A DNA stretch of 64,000 bases from positions 1 through 64,000 of the forward strand of contig JAXMDB010000004.1 in assembly GCA_046348995.1 (NCBI GenBank), written 5' to 3'. Position numbers and translations under genes: made by a program. Origin of the DNA: JANNSX01 sp046348995. Lineage in GTDB: Bacteria; Pseudomonadota; Alphaproteobacteria; Rhizobiales; Hyphomicrobiaceae. Of this stretch, positions 8,802-17,239 are shown one piece after another (the first letter of the stretch is position 1; each line of letters opens with the position of its first letter). Below the pieces are notes generated by a model. That model ran no database searches and was not told the origin of the DNA. It saw nothing but the letters and a program-made list of their open reading frames with translations.

Positions 8802-9662
8802 ATGAAAAGCGAACGTCACCGCTGGCTCGTCGAGACGGAGTGGCTCGCCCAGCATCTGACGAGCCCCGATGTCGTGGTGATCGACGCCTCCTGGCACATG
8901 CCGGCGACCGGCCGCTCGGGTCGCGCGGAATACATGGAGAAGCGCATCCCGGGCGCCATCTTCTTCGACATCGACGACATCAGCGACGAGAAGAGCAGCT
9001 TCCCCCACATGCTGCCCTCGACGGTGAAGTTCTCCTCGCGCATGCGCAAGCTCGGCATCGGCGACGGCGCGCGCATCGTCGTCTACGACAGCGTGGGGCT
9101 CTTCAGTGCGCCGCGCGTGTGGTGGATGCTGCGCGTCATGGGAAAGAACGACGTCGCGGTGCTGAACGGCGGCTTGCCCAAATGGCTCGCCGAGGAGCGC
9201 GAGATCGAGGACGGCCCGCCCAACAAGCGCCCGGAGCGTCACTTCACCCCCCGCGTCAACGGCGAGCTTCTGCGCGACCGTGACGATGTGGCGGCAGCCC
9301 TCAAGAGCATGTCGGCCCAGGTCATCGACGCGCGCTCGGCCGGCCGCTTCGAGGGCCGCGAGCCGGAGCCGAGGCCGGGCTTGCGGTCGGGTCACATGCC
9401 GGGCGCCCGCAACGTCCCGTTCACCGAGCTCGTCGCCGCCGATGGCACCCTCAAGAGCGACGACGATCTCTCGCGCGTCTTCAAGGGTCACAGCATCGAT
9501 CTGTCGGCGCCGATCATCACGAGTTGCGGCTCGGGCGTGACGGCGGCGGTGGACTTGCTCGCGCTCGCCGTCCTCGGACACGACCGCGTCGCGCTCTACG
9601 ACGGCTCCTGGTCGGAATGGGCCGCCGATCCTGAAGCCCCAGTGGCGACGGGCCAGGCCTGA
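8802..9662 (+). CDS. sseA: 3-mercaptopyruvate sulfurtransferase
   Basis: 286 residues with two rhodanese domains. The C-terminal domain carries the active-site loop CGSGVTA after ITS, typical of mercaptopyruvate sulfurtransferase rather than thiosulfate sulfurtransferase. It transfers sulfane sulfur from 3-mercaptopyruvate to acceptors such as cyanide or thiols. It starts 24 bases after the AlaX stop in the same direction. It converges with the following amino acid-binding protein gene. Confidence 0.93.
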   Translation: MKSERHRWLVETEWLAQHLTSPDVVVIDASWHMPATGRSGRAEYMEKRIPGAIFFDIDDISDEKSSFPHMLPSTVKFSSRMRKLGIGDGARIVVYDSVGLFSAPRVWWMLRVMGKNDVAVLNGGLPKWLAEEREIEDGPPNKRPERHFTPRVNGELLRDRDDVAAALKSMSAQVIDARSAGRFEGREPEPRPGLRSGHMPGARNVPFTELVAADGTLKSDDDLSRVFKGHSIDLSAPIITSCGSGVTAAVDLLALAVLGHDRVALYDGSWSEWAADPEAPVATGQA

Positions 9663-9671
9663 GCGTGTCGA

Positions 9672-10709
9672 TCAGCGCAGCTCGGGCGCGTAGATGAGAC
9701 CGCCATTGCGCCAAAGTGCATTGAAGCCGCGGGTCAGCCCGAGCGTGCTCTTGACGCCGAGATTTCGGTCGAAGATCTCGCCGAAATTGCCGACGGCTTT
9801 GATGACGGTGTAGGTCCACTTGGGATCGAGGCCGAGCGCCGTCGAGAACCGTGTATCGAGCTCGGTCAAGCGGCGCACCATCGGGCTTTGGGAGAACACG
9901 AGCGAGTCGATGTTCTCGGTCGTGATGCCGAGCTCCTCCGCGTTGATGAGCGTGAAGAGCGTCCATTGGACGATGGTGAGCCACTGGTCGTCGCCCTGAC
10001 GCACCACGGGGCCGAGCGGCTCCTTGGAGAGCACCTCGGGCAACACCACATGGTCGTCGGGCGCGGCAAGCTGCAGACGCTCGGAATTGATGTGCGACAT
10101 GTCGGTCACGTACGCATCGCAGGATTTCGCCTCGTAGGCGTCGCGCGCATCGCCCGCCCGCTCGAACGTCACGAGCTCGAACGGCATCTTGTTGGCCGTG
10201 AAATAGTCGGAGACGCTCGTCTCGGTCTGGGCTCCCGCCAACACGCAGATCTTGGTGCCCGACAGCTCGAGCGCGCTGATGATGCCCAAGTCGCGGCGCA
10301 CGATCAGCGCCTTGCCGTCGAAGAAGGTGACACCGACGAAGCGCAGCGCCGCCTCGGTTTCGAGCGAGATGTGCCAAGCGACCGAGCGGGCGAGAATGTC
10401 GACCTCGCCCATGCGCAGCGCCGTCTCGGCCTCACCCGCCGTCAGCGGCCGGAACTTGACCTTGGCCGCATCGCCGATGACGGCGGCGGCGACCGCCCGG
10501 CAGAAGTCGACATCGTAGCCGGACCACTTTCCGGACGCGTCGGTAATCGAGAAGCCGGGCACGCCTTCGCTCACGCCGCACACCAGGAAGCCGCGCTCGC
10601 GCACGAACTCGAGCGTTTGGGCGCCGGCGGCTTGGACGAGCCCCGTGAGCGCAAAGGTTGCCATGGCGAACAGGCGCAGAATATGGCCAGCGTCACGGCA
10701 GCGCGGCAT
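9672..10709 (-). CDS. Amino acid ABC transporter substrate-binding protein (AapJ-like)
   Basis: 345 residues from the ATG at 10709, with a signal peptide ending near AAGAQ. The mature part begins LEFVRERGFLVCGV and continues with SGYDVDFCRAVAAA, matching the general L-amino acid-binding family (PBPb fold). It should collect amino acids in the periplasm. No permease or ATPase gene is adjacent, so it is an orphan binding protein in this window. Start sites upstream to 10793 are less likely because the signal peptide fits 10709. Confidence 0.88.
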   Translation of the reverse strand: MPRCRDAGHILRLFAMATFALTGLVQAAGAQTLEFVRERGFLVCGVSEGVPGFSITDASGKWSGYDVDFCRAVAAAVIGDAAKVKFRPLTAGEAETALRMGEVDILARSVAWHISLETEAALRFVGVTFFDGKALIVRRDLGIISALELSGTKICVLAGAQTETSVSDYFTANKMPFELVTFERAGDARDAYEAKSCDAYVTDMSHINSERLQLAAPDDHVVLPEVLSKEPLGPVVRQGDDQWLTIVQWTLFTLINAEELGITTENIDSLVFSQSPMVRRLTELDTRFSTALGLDPKWTYTVIKAVGNFGEIFDRNLGVKSTLGLTRGFNALWRNGGLIYAPELR

Positions 10710-10857
10710 GCGGGTCCTCGGCTCAACGTGGGGTGGCCGGCGTCGGGCGCCGGAGGAGACCGCCAACTTCCGCATTCGGGGCCTTCCGGTCAAGGCCTTG
10801 ACGCGCCGCCGGAACTAGGCCAATCCCGGCTTTTCTCCATAAGGAACAGCTATCGTC

Positions 10858-12039
10858 ATGGTGAGCAAAGGGCCCAAACGTCCGCGCCGTCTTGCGACCG
10901 AGATCGTCCATCACGGCCGCGATCCTTTCGCTCAGAACGGGTTCGTCAACACGCCCGTCTACCGCGGCTCGACGGTGTTGTTCCCCGATCTCGAGACGCT
11001 CGAGTCCGGCAAGCAGCGCTACACCTACGGCCGCAAGGGCTCGCCCAGCATGTCCGCGCTCGAGGATGCGCTGACGAACCTCGAGGGTGGCGTCGCCTGC
11101 TATCTCATGCCATCGGGTCTGTCAGCGGTCACGACCACCTTGCTGGCCTTCGTCAAGGCCGGCGACCATATCCTGATGGCCGACACGGTCTATCAACCGT
11201 CCCGCCGCTTCGCCTCCGAGGTCCTGACGACGTTCGGCGTCGAGGTCACGTTCTACGATCCGCAGATCGGCGGCGGCATCGCCCGGCTCATGAAGCCGAA
11301 CACCTGCGCCGTCTATGCCGAAAGCCCCGGCTCGCAGACCTTCGAGGTGCAGGATTTGCCGGCCATCGCGGCGGCGGCCAAGGCAGGCGGCGCCGTCATG
11401 CTCGTCGACAACACCTGGGCGACGCCGCTTTATCTGAAGCCGCTCTCCCTCGGCGCCGACGTCGTCCTCCACGCCGGCACGAAGTACATCGTCGGCCATG
11501 CCGATGCGAACCTCGGGGCTGTGATCTGCAACGAGGCGGCGCATTCCAAGCTCAAGCATATGGCCTGGTCGCTCGGCACGGCGGCGGGCTCCGAGGAGGT
11601 CTACCTCGGCACGCGTGGCTTGCGGACGATGGAGGTGAGGCTCGAGCGGCATCAGCGATCCGCGCTCGACATGGCGAATTGGCTCGCCTCCCGCCCCGAG
11701 GTCGCCCGCGTGCTGCATCCGGCCTTGCCGAGCTGTCCTGGCCACGAGATCTGGAAGCGCGACTTCAAGGGCAGCTCGGGGCTGTTCTCCGTCATCCTGA
11801 AGCCGCACGCCAAGTCCGGCCTCGCCCGCATGCTCGACGGCCTCGAGCTGTTCGGCATGGGCTATTCCTGGGGCGGCTACGAGAGCCTCGTCGTGCCCTT
11901 CGACCCGAAGCTCGGCCGCACGGCGACCGCGCCGATCGCGCAGGAGACGGGGTTGCGGTTCCACATCGGGCTCGAGGATGTGGCGGACCTGAAGGACGAT
12001 CTCGCCCTCGGTTTCGAGCGGCTCGGCCGCAACAGTTGA
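10858..12039 (+). CDS. metC: Cystathionine beta-lyase
   Basis: 393 residues of the Cys/Met metabolism PLP family (fold type I). The PLP-binding Lys is in HAGTKYIVGHAD near residue 208, with YTYGRKGSPS near the N-terminus and VDNTWATP before the lysine. It converts cystathionine to homocysteine, ammonia and pyruvate. It diverges from the amino acid-binding protein, with both promoters in 10710-10857. Confidence 0.92.
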   Translation: MVSKGPKRPRRLATEIVHHGRDPFAQNGFVNTPVYRGSTVLFPDLETLESGKQRYTYGRKGSPSMSALEDALTNLEGGVACYLMPSGLSAVTTTLLAFVKAGDHILMADTVYQPSRRFASEVLTTFGVEVTFYDPQIGGGIARLMKPNTCAVYAESPGSQTFEVQDLPAIAAAAKAGGAVMLVDNTWATPLYLKPLSLGADVVLHAGTKYIVGHADANLGAVICNEAAHSKLKHMAWSLGTAAGSEEVYLGTRGLRTMEVRLERHQRSALDMANWLASRPEVARVLHPALPSCPGHEIWKRDFKGSSGLFSVILKPHAKSGLARMLDGLELFGMGYSWGGYESLVVPFDPKLGRTATAPIAQETGLRFHIGLEDVADLKDDLALGFERLGRNS

Positions 12040-12050
12040 CGCGTCAGAAG

Positions 12051-12080
12051 AAAAAAGCGGCCGCGAGGTTCCGCGGCCGC
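12051..12080 (-). terminator. Rho-independent terminator for the minus-strand C39-like gene
   Basis: A perfect 9-bp GC stem (GCGGCCGCG/CGCGGCCGC) with a 6-nt loop. On the minus strand it is followed directly by six T residues. The plus-strand side lacks a T-run, so it fits the gene that ends at 12251 better than metC. Confidence 0.75.
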
Positions 12081-12250
12081 TAAGTCGAGACCCTAGAAGG
12101 AGCAAGCCAGGCCCGGCGGAAGCGGGATCCCACCCGCCTGAACGTCGCTCCGGGACCAGAGCTATCGAGATAAAGTTTAGTGAAGTTGAACGGATCCGGG
12201 CTGCCCGGCTCTCGCCTGCCCGAAGGCTTAACCGCCGGCTAAGGCGTGCC

Positions 12251-12730
12251 TCACGGCAGCTCGGGCCGCACCTCGAAGACTTCCTCGATGCGGGCGCCGC
12301 GGTGCGGACCGGTGGCGATGAACTCCCAGGCACCACCCGTGAAAGTGTCGAGGAGCTTGGCGCCCTTGACCACGACCCAGTGCCCGCCACCGCGTGTATG
12401 AATGCCCAAGAGGTAATAGGTGAACGCGCTGCGCGGGCGCTGCACCCATTGCCACAGCGTCGGCCGCTCCTTGCGCTCAAGGTGAGCAAAGCTCTGCGCC
12501 CGCTTCATCCGGTAGCCGAACAGCGCGAGCGCCGCGGCGACGTCCTCGGCCGTCGTGCCCTTGATCATACGCTGGCGCGCCTCCTCGCCCTCGCGGTGGG
12601 CGCAGATGGCCGCCTCGACCTTGGCGACCGAATAGCCGGCGATGGCCGACACGACCGTCGGCCCGCAATACGCCGTTCGGCCCGTGTCGTTGCGGGTTTC
12701 GTTCAAGCTCGAGGTCATCGGCAGGGTCAT
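12251..12730 (-). CDS. C39-peptidase-like (papain-fold) protein of unknown role
   Basis: 159 residues. An N-terminal YCGPTVV at Cys22 and a later GGGHWVVVKG resemble the Cys and His motifs of peptidase C39-like domains (bacteriocin-processing and related papain folds). There is no signal peptide or membrane segment. The ATG at 12730 is chosen because AGGAGG lies 13 bases before it, and that site would be inside the coding region if the upstream ATG at 12757 were used. It diverges from the GH3 gene. Catalytic activity is inference. Confidence 0.72.
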   Translation of the reverse strand: MTLPMTSSLNETRNDTGRTAYCGPTVVSAIAGYSVAKVEAAICAHREGEEARQRMIKGTTAEDVAAALALFGYRMKRAQSFAHLERKERPTLWQWVQRPRSAFTYYLLGIHTRGGGHWVVVKGAKLLDTFTGGAWEFIATGPHRGARIEEVFEVRPELP

Positions 12731-12919
12731 GGCGGAGCGTTTTCCTCCTCGAAGCATGCTCGCCCGGGATGGTTAATGAACCGCTAACTAGCAATCGAAG
12801 CACCGAAGCCCCACGTTTACCTCGCGACATCAAAGCACTGGGTCGGGCCGCTCGCATGCTCTAGTTCTCATGCAGGGACCGCAGGAGACGAGCGGTGCAT
12901 AGGGACGGAGTAGCGTGGC

Positions 12920-14587
12920 ATGCAATTCCCCGAGCCGGTGGCCAGCGCCGCCGACAGCCTCGGCTCGACGCCGGAGCGCAGCGGGGTGCGTAGCACGCAG
13001 AACTATGGCGCGCGGGGCTGGGAGCCGGTGAAGCCAAGCTACACCCCGCTCATGCACCCCTTCGACAAGGGCCTCAAGATCTACGCCCGGATGCGGCTGA
13101 GGCAGCTCGCGCACGAGAACGTCGTCCGCAGCCAGCGCCAGGTTCTGAAACGGCTGCTCGCCAAGGCGCGCGACACCCGCTTCGGCCGCGAGCACGGCTT
13201 CTCGAGCATCGACGGGGTCGAGACCTATCAGACACGTGTGCCGCTGCGCACCCACGAAGATTTCTGGCGCGACTACTGGAAGGACAGCTTCCCGCGCATC
13301 GAGAACGTCACCTGGCCCGGCCTCATCCCCTACTTCGCCCTGAGCTCGGGCACGACGACCGGAATGAACAAATACATTCCGATGACGCACCAGCTGATGC
13401 ATGCGAACTCGAACGCCGTCGGCGATCTGTTCGTGCATCACTACAACAACGTCGCCCGCGATCGCGTGTTCTTCGGCAAGATCTTCCTGCTCGGCGGATC
13501 GACCGACATCACCATGGAAGCGCCGGGCGTCGGCTCCGGCGACATGAGCGGCATCGAGGTCAAGGAGGCGCCGATCTACGCGCGCCCCTGGCTGTGGCCG
13601 CCGCCCGATCTCGCCCTCATCGGCGACTGGGAGGAGAAGATCGAGCGGCTGTCGCGGGCTGCCCTCAAGGAGGACATCCGCGCCATCATCGCGCTGCCCA
13701 ATTGGCTGCTCGTCTTCGTCGAGCGGCTGTTCCAGCTGCGCCCCGGCGCGCGGACCCTCAATGACATCTTTCCCAACCTCGAGGTCATCTTCCACGGCGG
13801 CATGAGCTTCGCCCCCTACCGCCAGCGCTTCCGCGAGCTGCTCTCAGGACGTCCCGGCACCGAGACGCGCGAGCTCTATGCCGCGAGCGAAGGTTTCTTC
13901 GCCAGCGCCGATCGCGGCGACGGCGAGGGCCTCAGGATGATGACCAACAGCGGCATCTTCTTCGAGTTCGTGCCCAAGGCCGAGCTCGGCAGCCCGCGCC
14001 CGACGCGCCACTGGCTCGGCAACGTCGTCCCCGATGTCGAGTATGCGATGGTGCTGACCTCGTGCGCGGGCCACTGGTCCTACATCATCGGCGACACGGT
14101 CCGCTTCGTCGACACGCAGCCGCCGCGCATCCTCGTGACGGGCCGCACGAAGTACTTCCTCAGCGCCTTCGGCGAGCATCTGATCGCCGAGGAGGTCGAG
14201 GACGCGGTCGGCCGCGCCGCCGAGGCGATCGGGCGTGACGTCGTCGAGTATTCCGTCGGCGCGGTGTGGCCGCGGCCGGGCGAAGCCGTCGGCACGCACC
14301 GCTATCTCATCGAGTTCGCCGACCCGGATGTGCGCACCGACGCCATCGACCATCTGCGCCGCACCATCGACGATCGCCTCATCACCCTGAACGAGGACTA
14401 CCGGCGCCGCCGTGCGACCGGCCTCGGCATGCGGGCCCCCGAGATCGTCGTCGTGAAGCCCGGCGCCTTCAGCGACTGGATGAAGAGCCGCGGCAAGCTC
14501 GGCGGCCAGAACAAGGTACCGCGCCTCGTGCCCGACCAGACGCTGTTCCAGAGCATGATCGACTACTTCGGCGGCCGGCCGCTGTAG
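12920..14587 (+). CDS. GH3-family acyl-adenylate-forming enzyme
   Basis: 555 residues matching the GH3 auxin-responsive promoter family. The ATP-binding SSGTTTG lies near residue 142, ELYAASEGFF in the middle, and GD-x-V-x-F and GRTKYFLSAFGE before the small C-terminal domain. Plant GH3 enzymes adenylate jasmonate or auxin and join them to amino acids; bacterial members have largely unknown substrates. The first 45 residues are low-complexity, and a start at the internal Met of MHPFDKG would also be reasonable. Confidence 0.88.
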   Translation: MQFPEPVASAADSLGSTPERSGVRSTQNYGARGWEPVKPSYTPLMHPFDKGLKIYARMRLRQLAHENVVRSQRQVLKRLLAKARDTRFGREHGFSSIDGVETYQTRVPLRTHEDFWRDYWKDSFPRIENVTWPGLIPYFALSSGTTTGMNKYIPMTHQLMHANSNAVGDLFVHHYNNVARDRVFFGKIFLLGGSTDITMEAPGVGSGDMSGIEVKEAPIYARPWLWPPPDLALIGDWEEKIERLSRAALKEDIRAIIALPNWLLVFVERLFQLRPGARTLNDIFPNLEVIFHGGMSFAPYRQRFRELLSGRPGTETRELYAASEGFFASADRGDGEGLRMMTNSGIFFEFVPKAELGSPRPTRHWLGNVVPDVEYAMVLTSCAGHWSYIIGDTVRFVDTQPPRILVTGRTKYFLSAFGEHLIAEEVEDAVGRAAEAIGRDVVEYSVGAVWPRPGEAVGTHRYLIEFADPDVRTDAIDHLRRTIDDRLITLNEDYRRRRATGLGMRAPEIVVVKPGAFSDWMKSRGKLGGQNKVPRLVPDQTLFQSMIDYFGGRPL

Positions 14588-14868
14588 CTGGATTTTATTG
14601 CCAGCTCTCCCACCACATCGAGACGGCCATGTCTCCTCTTTTTATGGGGGAGGACTGTTCGCCCTCGGATTAGCGCTGCGCTCCGGCGTGCTCGTGCGGC
14701 TCACGCGTAGGGTGGACTGACCCCGGACTTGATCCGGGGGAAGTCCACCATCATGAGCACGGTGCTTGACGCGGTGGACTTCGCCAGGCGGCTCAGTCCA
14801 CCCTACGGTTTCCGTTTTGCTGCACGAGCACCCCCACCTCGGCGCACCCTGGTTCGCCAGTTTACGCG
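14588..14868. other. Intergenic stretch holding a nested palindromic element
   Basis: 281 bp between the convergent GH3 gene and nitrile hydratase operon. Apart from the palindromic element at 14706-14807, described separately, nothing coding is seen. Confidence 0.6.
14706..14807. repeat. MITE-like nested palindrome with 15-bp terminal inverted repeats
   Basis: The perfect terminal inverted repeat CGTAGGGTGGACTGA lies at 14706-14720 and 14793-14807. Inside are a 7-bp stem CCCCGGA/TCCGGGG (14721-14739) and a 10-bp pair GAAGTCCACC/GGTGGACTTC (14740-14749 and 14773-14782). The 102-bp unit has no open frame. Its ends resemble the GTAGGTTGGG ends of the element at 55582-55715. Confidence 0.75.
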
Positions 14869-15219
14869 CTACCGCAGCCGCACCGTCCGATCGTCTGGCC
14901 GCAGCGCCTCGACCTCGGCGTCGATCTCCGTGCGATCGGCCATGCCGAGGCGCTCGAACAAGCGCTCGGCGGCGATCAGCCAGTTGAGATAGTAGGGCCG
15001 CCCCAGCCCCTCGCGCTCGCTCCTGCCGATCTCCTCGACGAGCAGCGATTGGAACTCCTTCCAGGCGAAACGCCCTTGCGCGTTCAAATCGACGACCATG
15101 GCGAAGGCCCGCGCCTCCCACGGCTCGACGAAGACCGGCCCCTGCTCGTCTTTCGGAATCTCGAGCCCCATCGGCAGACAGGCGAGGCGCTTTGCGATCT
15201 CGGCGTCGGTGAGGCTCAT
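14869..15219 (-). CDS. Nitrile hydratase accessory protein (beta-like activator)
   Basis: 116 residues resembling the N-terminal half of nitrile hydratase beta: FVEPWEARAFAM, FAWKEFQSLL, YYLNWL. Small beta-like proteins of this kind act in other cobalt nitrile hydratases as metallochaperones by subunit swapping with alpha. Its ATG overlaps the stop of the upstream beta gene by 4 bases, so it is the last gene of the operon. Confidence 0.85.
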   Translation of the reverse strand: MSLTDAEIAKRLACLPMGLEIPKDEQGPVFVEPWEARAFAMVVDLNAQGRFAWKEFQSLLVEEIGRSEREGLGRPYYLNWLIAAERLFERLGMADRTEIDAEVEALRPDDRTVRLR

Positions 15220-15887
15220 GACACCTTCTCCAGATAGCTCTCCCACAAATCGAGTGCGACGCTGTCTGCGTCCGCCTCGGCCTCCGCACCCCAGAGATCG
15301 CGCGCGGCGAACGCGACGCGATAGCACCATTCGGTGCGGGGGCTGCCGGCGGCGTTGGCGTCGGGAAGCACGAAGGCGCCGAGCACGGCCTCGATGCGGG
15401 CCGGCATGGCGCGGACATAGCGCGGCAGCCGCGTGTGGCCGGCGGGGCCGTGCGCGATGGTACGCACCGTCTCGCCGATGGCGAACCGCGGCGGCATTGC
15501 CGGAGGCGTGCGATCGCCCCGCATACCGCCGGAGATGAAGCTGGGCGCCAACTCTGCCGTCACCATGGGCGGCTTTCCGAGCGCTGCCGGCAAATCCTGC
15601 AACGGGCCGCCGGCGAGCTCCGCCTCGCTGACGACGCCGATCGCCGCCAGACAAGCAAGGTTTCCTTCCAGCCACTTCTCGTAGTAGCTCGCATTGAGAT
15701 AGCGTCCCGGCTCCATGCGCTCGATCGCCTGGTCGACATGGTTGCCGCCGATGGGCAGCGAGTAGCGCACGACGCGCGAGATCGCGAACATCCGGCCGTG
15801 CCAGGCGGCGTCAAAGCCCATGCTCTCCGGCTCGTCGACGATCAGGCCGAAGCCCTGCATGCCGCCCATGTCGTGAATGCCGTCCAT
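15216..15887 (-). CDS. nthB: Nitrile hydratase beta subunit, second copy (Arg52 replaced)
   Basis: 223 residues starting MDGIHDMGGMQGFG, the classical beta N-terminus, and ending with the SH3-like region FAARDLWG...DLWESYLE. It is full length and colinear with the copy just upstream. The active-site arginine that aligns with Arg52 of characterised enzymes is Asp52 here (HVDQAIERM), and the RGKPG loop of the first copy reads RAMPA. It may be a structural, regulatory or metal-loading paralog rather than a catalytic partner (inference). The start overlaps the preceding stop (TGATG). Confidence 0.88.
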   Translation of the reverse strand: MDGIHDMGGMQGFGLIVDEPESMGFDAAWHGRMFAISRVVRYSLPIGGNHVDQAIERMEPGRYLNASYYEKWLEGNLACLAAIGVVSEAELAGGPLQDLPAALGKPPMVTAELAPSFISGGMRGDRTPPAMPPRFAIGETVRTIAHGPAGHTRLPRYVRAMPARIEAVLGAFVLPDANAAGSPRTEWCYRVAFAARDLWGAEAEADADSVALDLWESYLEKVS

Positions 15888-16549
15888 CAGGCAGGCTCCA
15901 GATAACGATCCCAGAGATCGAGCGTCACGGTATCGCCGGCGCGCGCCTCGTCTCCCCACAGATCGCGCGCCGCAAAGACGACCGTGTAGAGGTGCTCGCG
16001 CGTGCGATCGCCGACGGCATTGCAGTCGGCCACGAGGAAGGTGCCGTGCGCGGTGGCGATCTGGCCAGGTTTGCCGCGAGCATAGCGCGGCAATCGGGTG
16101 TGGCCGGCGTGACCGTGGCGCTTCGTGCGGATCGTATCGCCGGGGCTGAACCGCTGCACGGCGCCGTCGTCCGGGCGCGCCTGCGAGGCCCCCTCCTCGA
16201 TCGCCGCGACGACGTCGGAGGCTTTGAGCATCGCGGCCGTCACCTCAGCCGGAAGCGGTGCGAGCGGCCCGCCCTGCAGCTCGTCCATCGTCAGCAGGCC
16301 GCGCTCGGCGAGCAGCGCCGTCAGCGCCTCGAGCCACTTCTCGTAGTAGCTGGTCGAGAGGTAGCGCTCGGGTGCGATCCGCTCGATGGCGGGGCGGAAG
16401 TGATCATCGCTGAAGCGGGCGACATAGGGCGCGGCGCTGAGCAGCGCGAACACCCGGCGCTCCCATTCGGCGTGAAACACCGGCTCATCGGGCTCGACCT
16501 CGACGCGGCCGAACCCCTGCATGCCGCCCATGTCGTGAATGGTGTCCAT
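15887..16549 (-). CDS. nthB: Nitrile hydratase beta subunit, first copy
   Basis: 220 residues starting MDTIHDMGGMQGFG. Arg52 is present in HFRPAIERI at exactly the position of the catalytic arginine of cobalt nitrile hydratases, and RLPRYARGKPG carries the second conserved arginine region. The C-terminal beta-barrel reads LYTVVFAARDLWG. It should pair with the alpha subunit encoded 8 bases upstream to hydrate nitriles to amides in the cytosol. The stop overlaps the next beta gene's start. Confidence 0.93.
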   Translation of the reverse strand: MDTIHDMGGMQGFGRVEVEPDEPVFHAEWERRVFALLSAAPYVARFSDDHFRPAIERIAPERYLSTSYYEKWLEALTALLAERGLLTMDELQGGPLAPLPAEVTAAMLKASDVVAAIEEGASQARPDDGAVQRFSPGDTIRTKRHGHAGHTRLPRYARGKPGQIATAHGTFLVADCNAVGDRTREHLYTVVFAARDLWGDEARAGDTVTLDLWDRYLEPA

Positions 16550-16557
16550 GGATCGCC

Positions 16558-17226
16558 TCAGACGAGCGCGGTGCCGATCATGCCGTTGCGCGTGACCATG
16601 TCCGCCAGCTGATCCTCGCTCAAGGCCTCGGTGCCTTGGGGCCGCTCGGGCAGCACCATGTAGCGCAGATCGGCGTTGGAATCCCAGACGCGCACGGCCT
16701 TGCCCTCGGGCAACGTCACGCCGAACTCGGCGAGCACCTTGCGCGGCTCGCGGACGGCACGGGCGCGATAAGCGGCACTCTTGTACCAGACCGGCGGTAG
16801 GCCTAGCACGGGCCAGGGATAGCAGGAGCAGAGCGTGCAGGTGACCATGTTGTGCTGGGCCGGTGTGTTCTCGACGACCACCATGTGCTCGCCCTGAAGA
16901 CCCTTGTAGCCGAGCTCGCCGATGGCGGCCGTCGCATTGTCGAGCAGCCGCTGCTTGTAGGCCGGATCGGTCCAGGCCTTGGCCACGACACGCGCGCCGT
17001 TACGCGGACCGACCTTCGTCTCGTAGGTCTCGACGAACACGTCCAACGCCGCCGGATCGACGATGCCCTTGGCGACGAGCACGCGCTCGAGTGCCTTCAC
17101 GCGCAGGGCGACGCCCTTCTCCTCCTCGTCATGATCGTGGCCGTGATGGTGATGATGATCGTGATCATGGTCGTCATGGTGATGGTCGTGGTGGTCGTGA
17201 TCATGATCTCCGGGCTTGCCGCTCAT
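16558..17226 (-). CDS. nthA: Cobalt-type nitrile hydratase alpha subunit with His-rich N-terminus
   Basis: 222 residues. The metal-binding claw reads CTLCSC at residues 130-135; Thr in second place is the cobalt signature (iron enzymes have Ser). It is followed by YPWPVLGLPP and the usual YRARAVREPR. Residues 8-32 contain 16 histidines mixed with aspartates, a likely divalent-metal-binding tail not needed for the fold. The ATG at 17226 is 13 bases after the upstream gene's stop, with a GGGAGAGAG ribosome site. It catalyses nitrile to amide hydration together with beta. Confidence 0.95.
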   Translation of the reverse strand: MSGKPGDHDHDHHDHHHDDHDHDHHHHHGHDHDEEEKGVALRVKALERVLVAKGIVDPAALDVFVETYETKVGPRNGARVVAKAWTDPAYKQRLLDNATAAIGELGYKGLQGEHMVVVENTPAQHNMVTCTLCSCYPWPVLGLPPVWYKSAAYRARAVREPRKVLAEFGVTLPEGKAVRVWDSNADLRYMVLPERPQGTEALSEDQLADMVTRNGMIGTALV

Positions 17227-17239
17227 CGCACTCTCTCCC

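Noticed and set aside
9888..12083. Plus-strand open frame of 731 codons overlapping the amino acid-binding protein and metC.
   Set aside because: Antisense to the binding protein, then an out-of-frame shadow of metC; no recognisable domain and no ribosome site.
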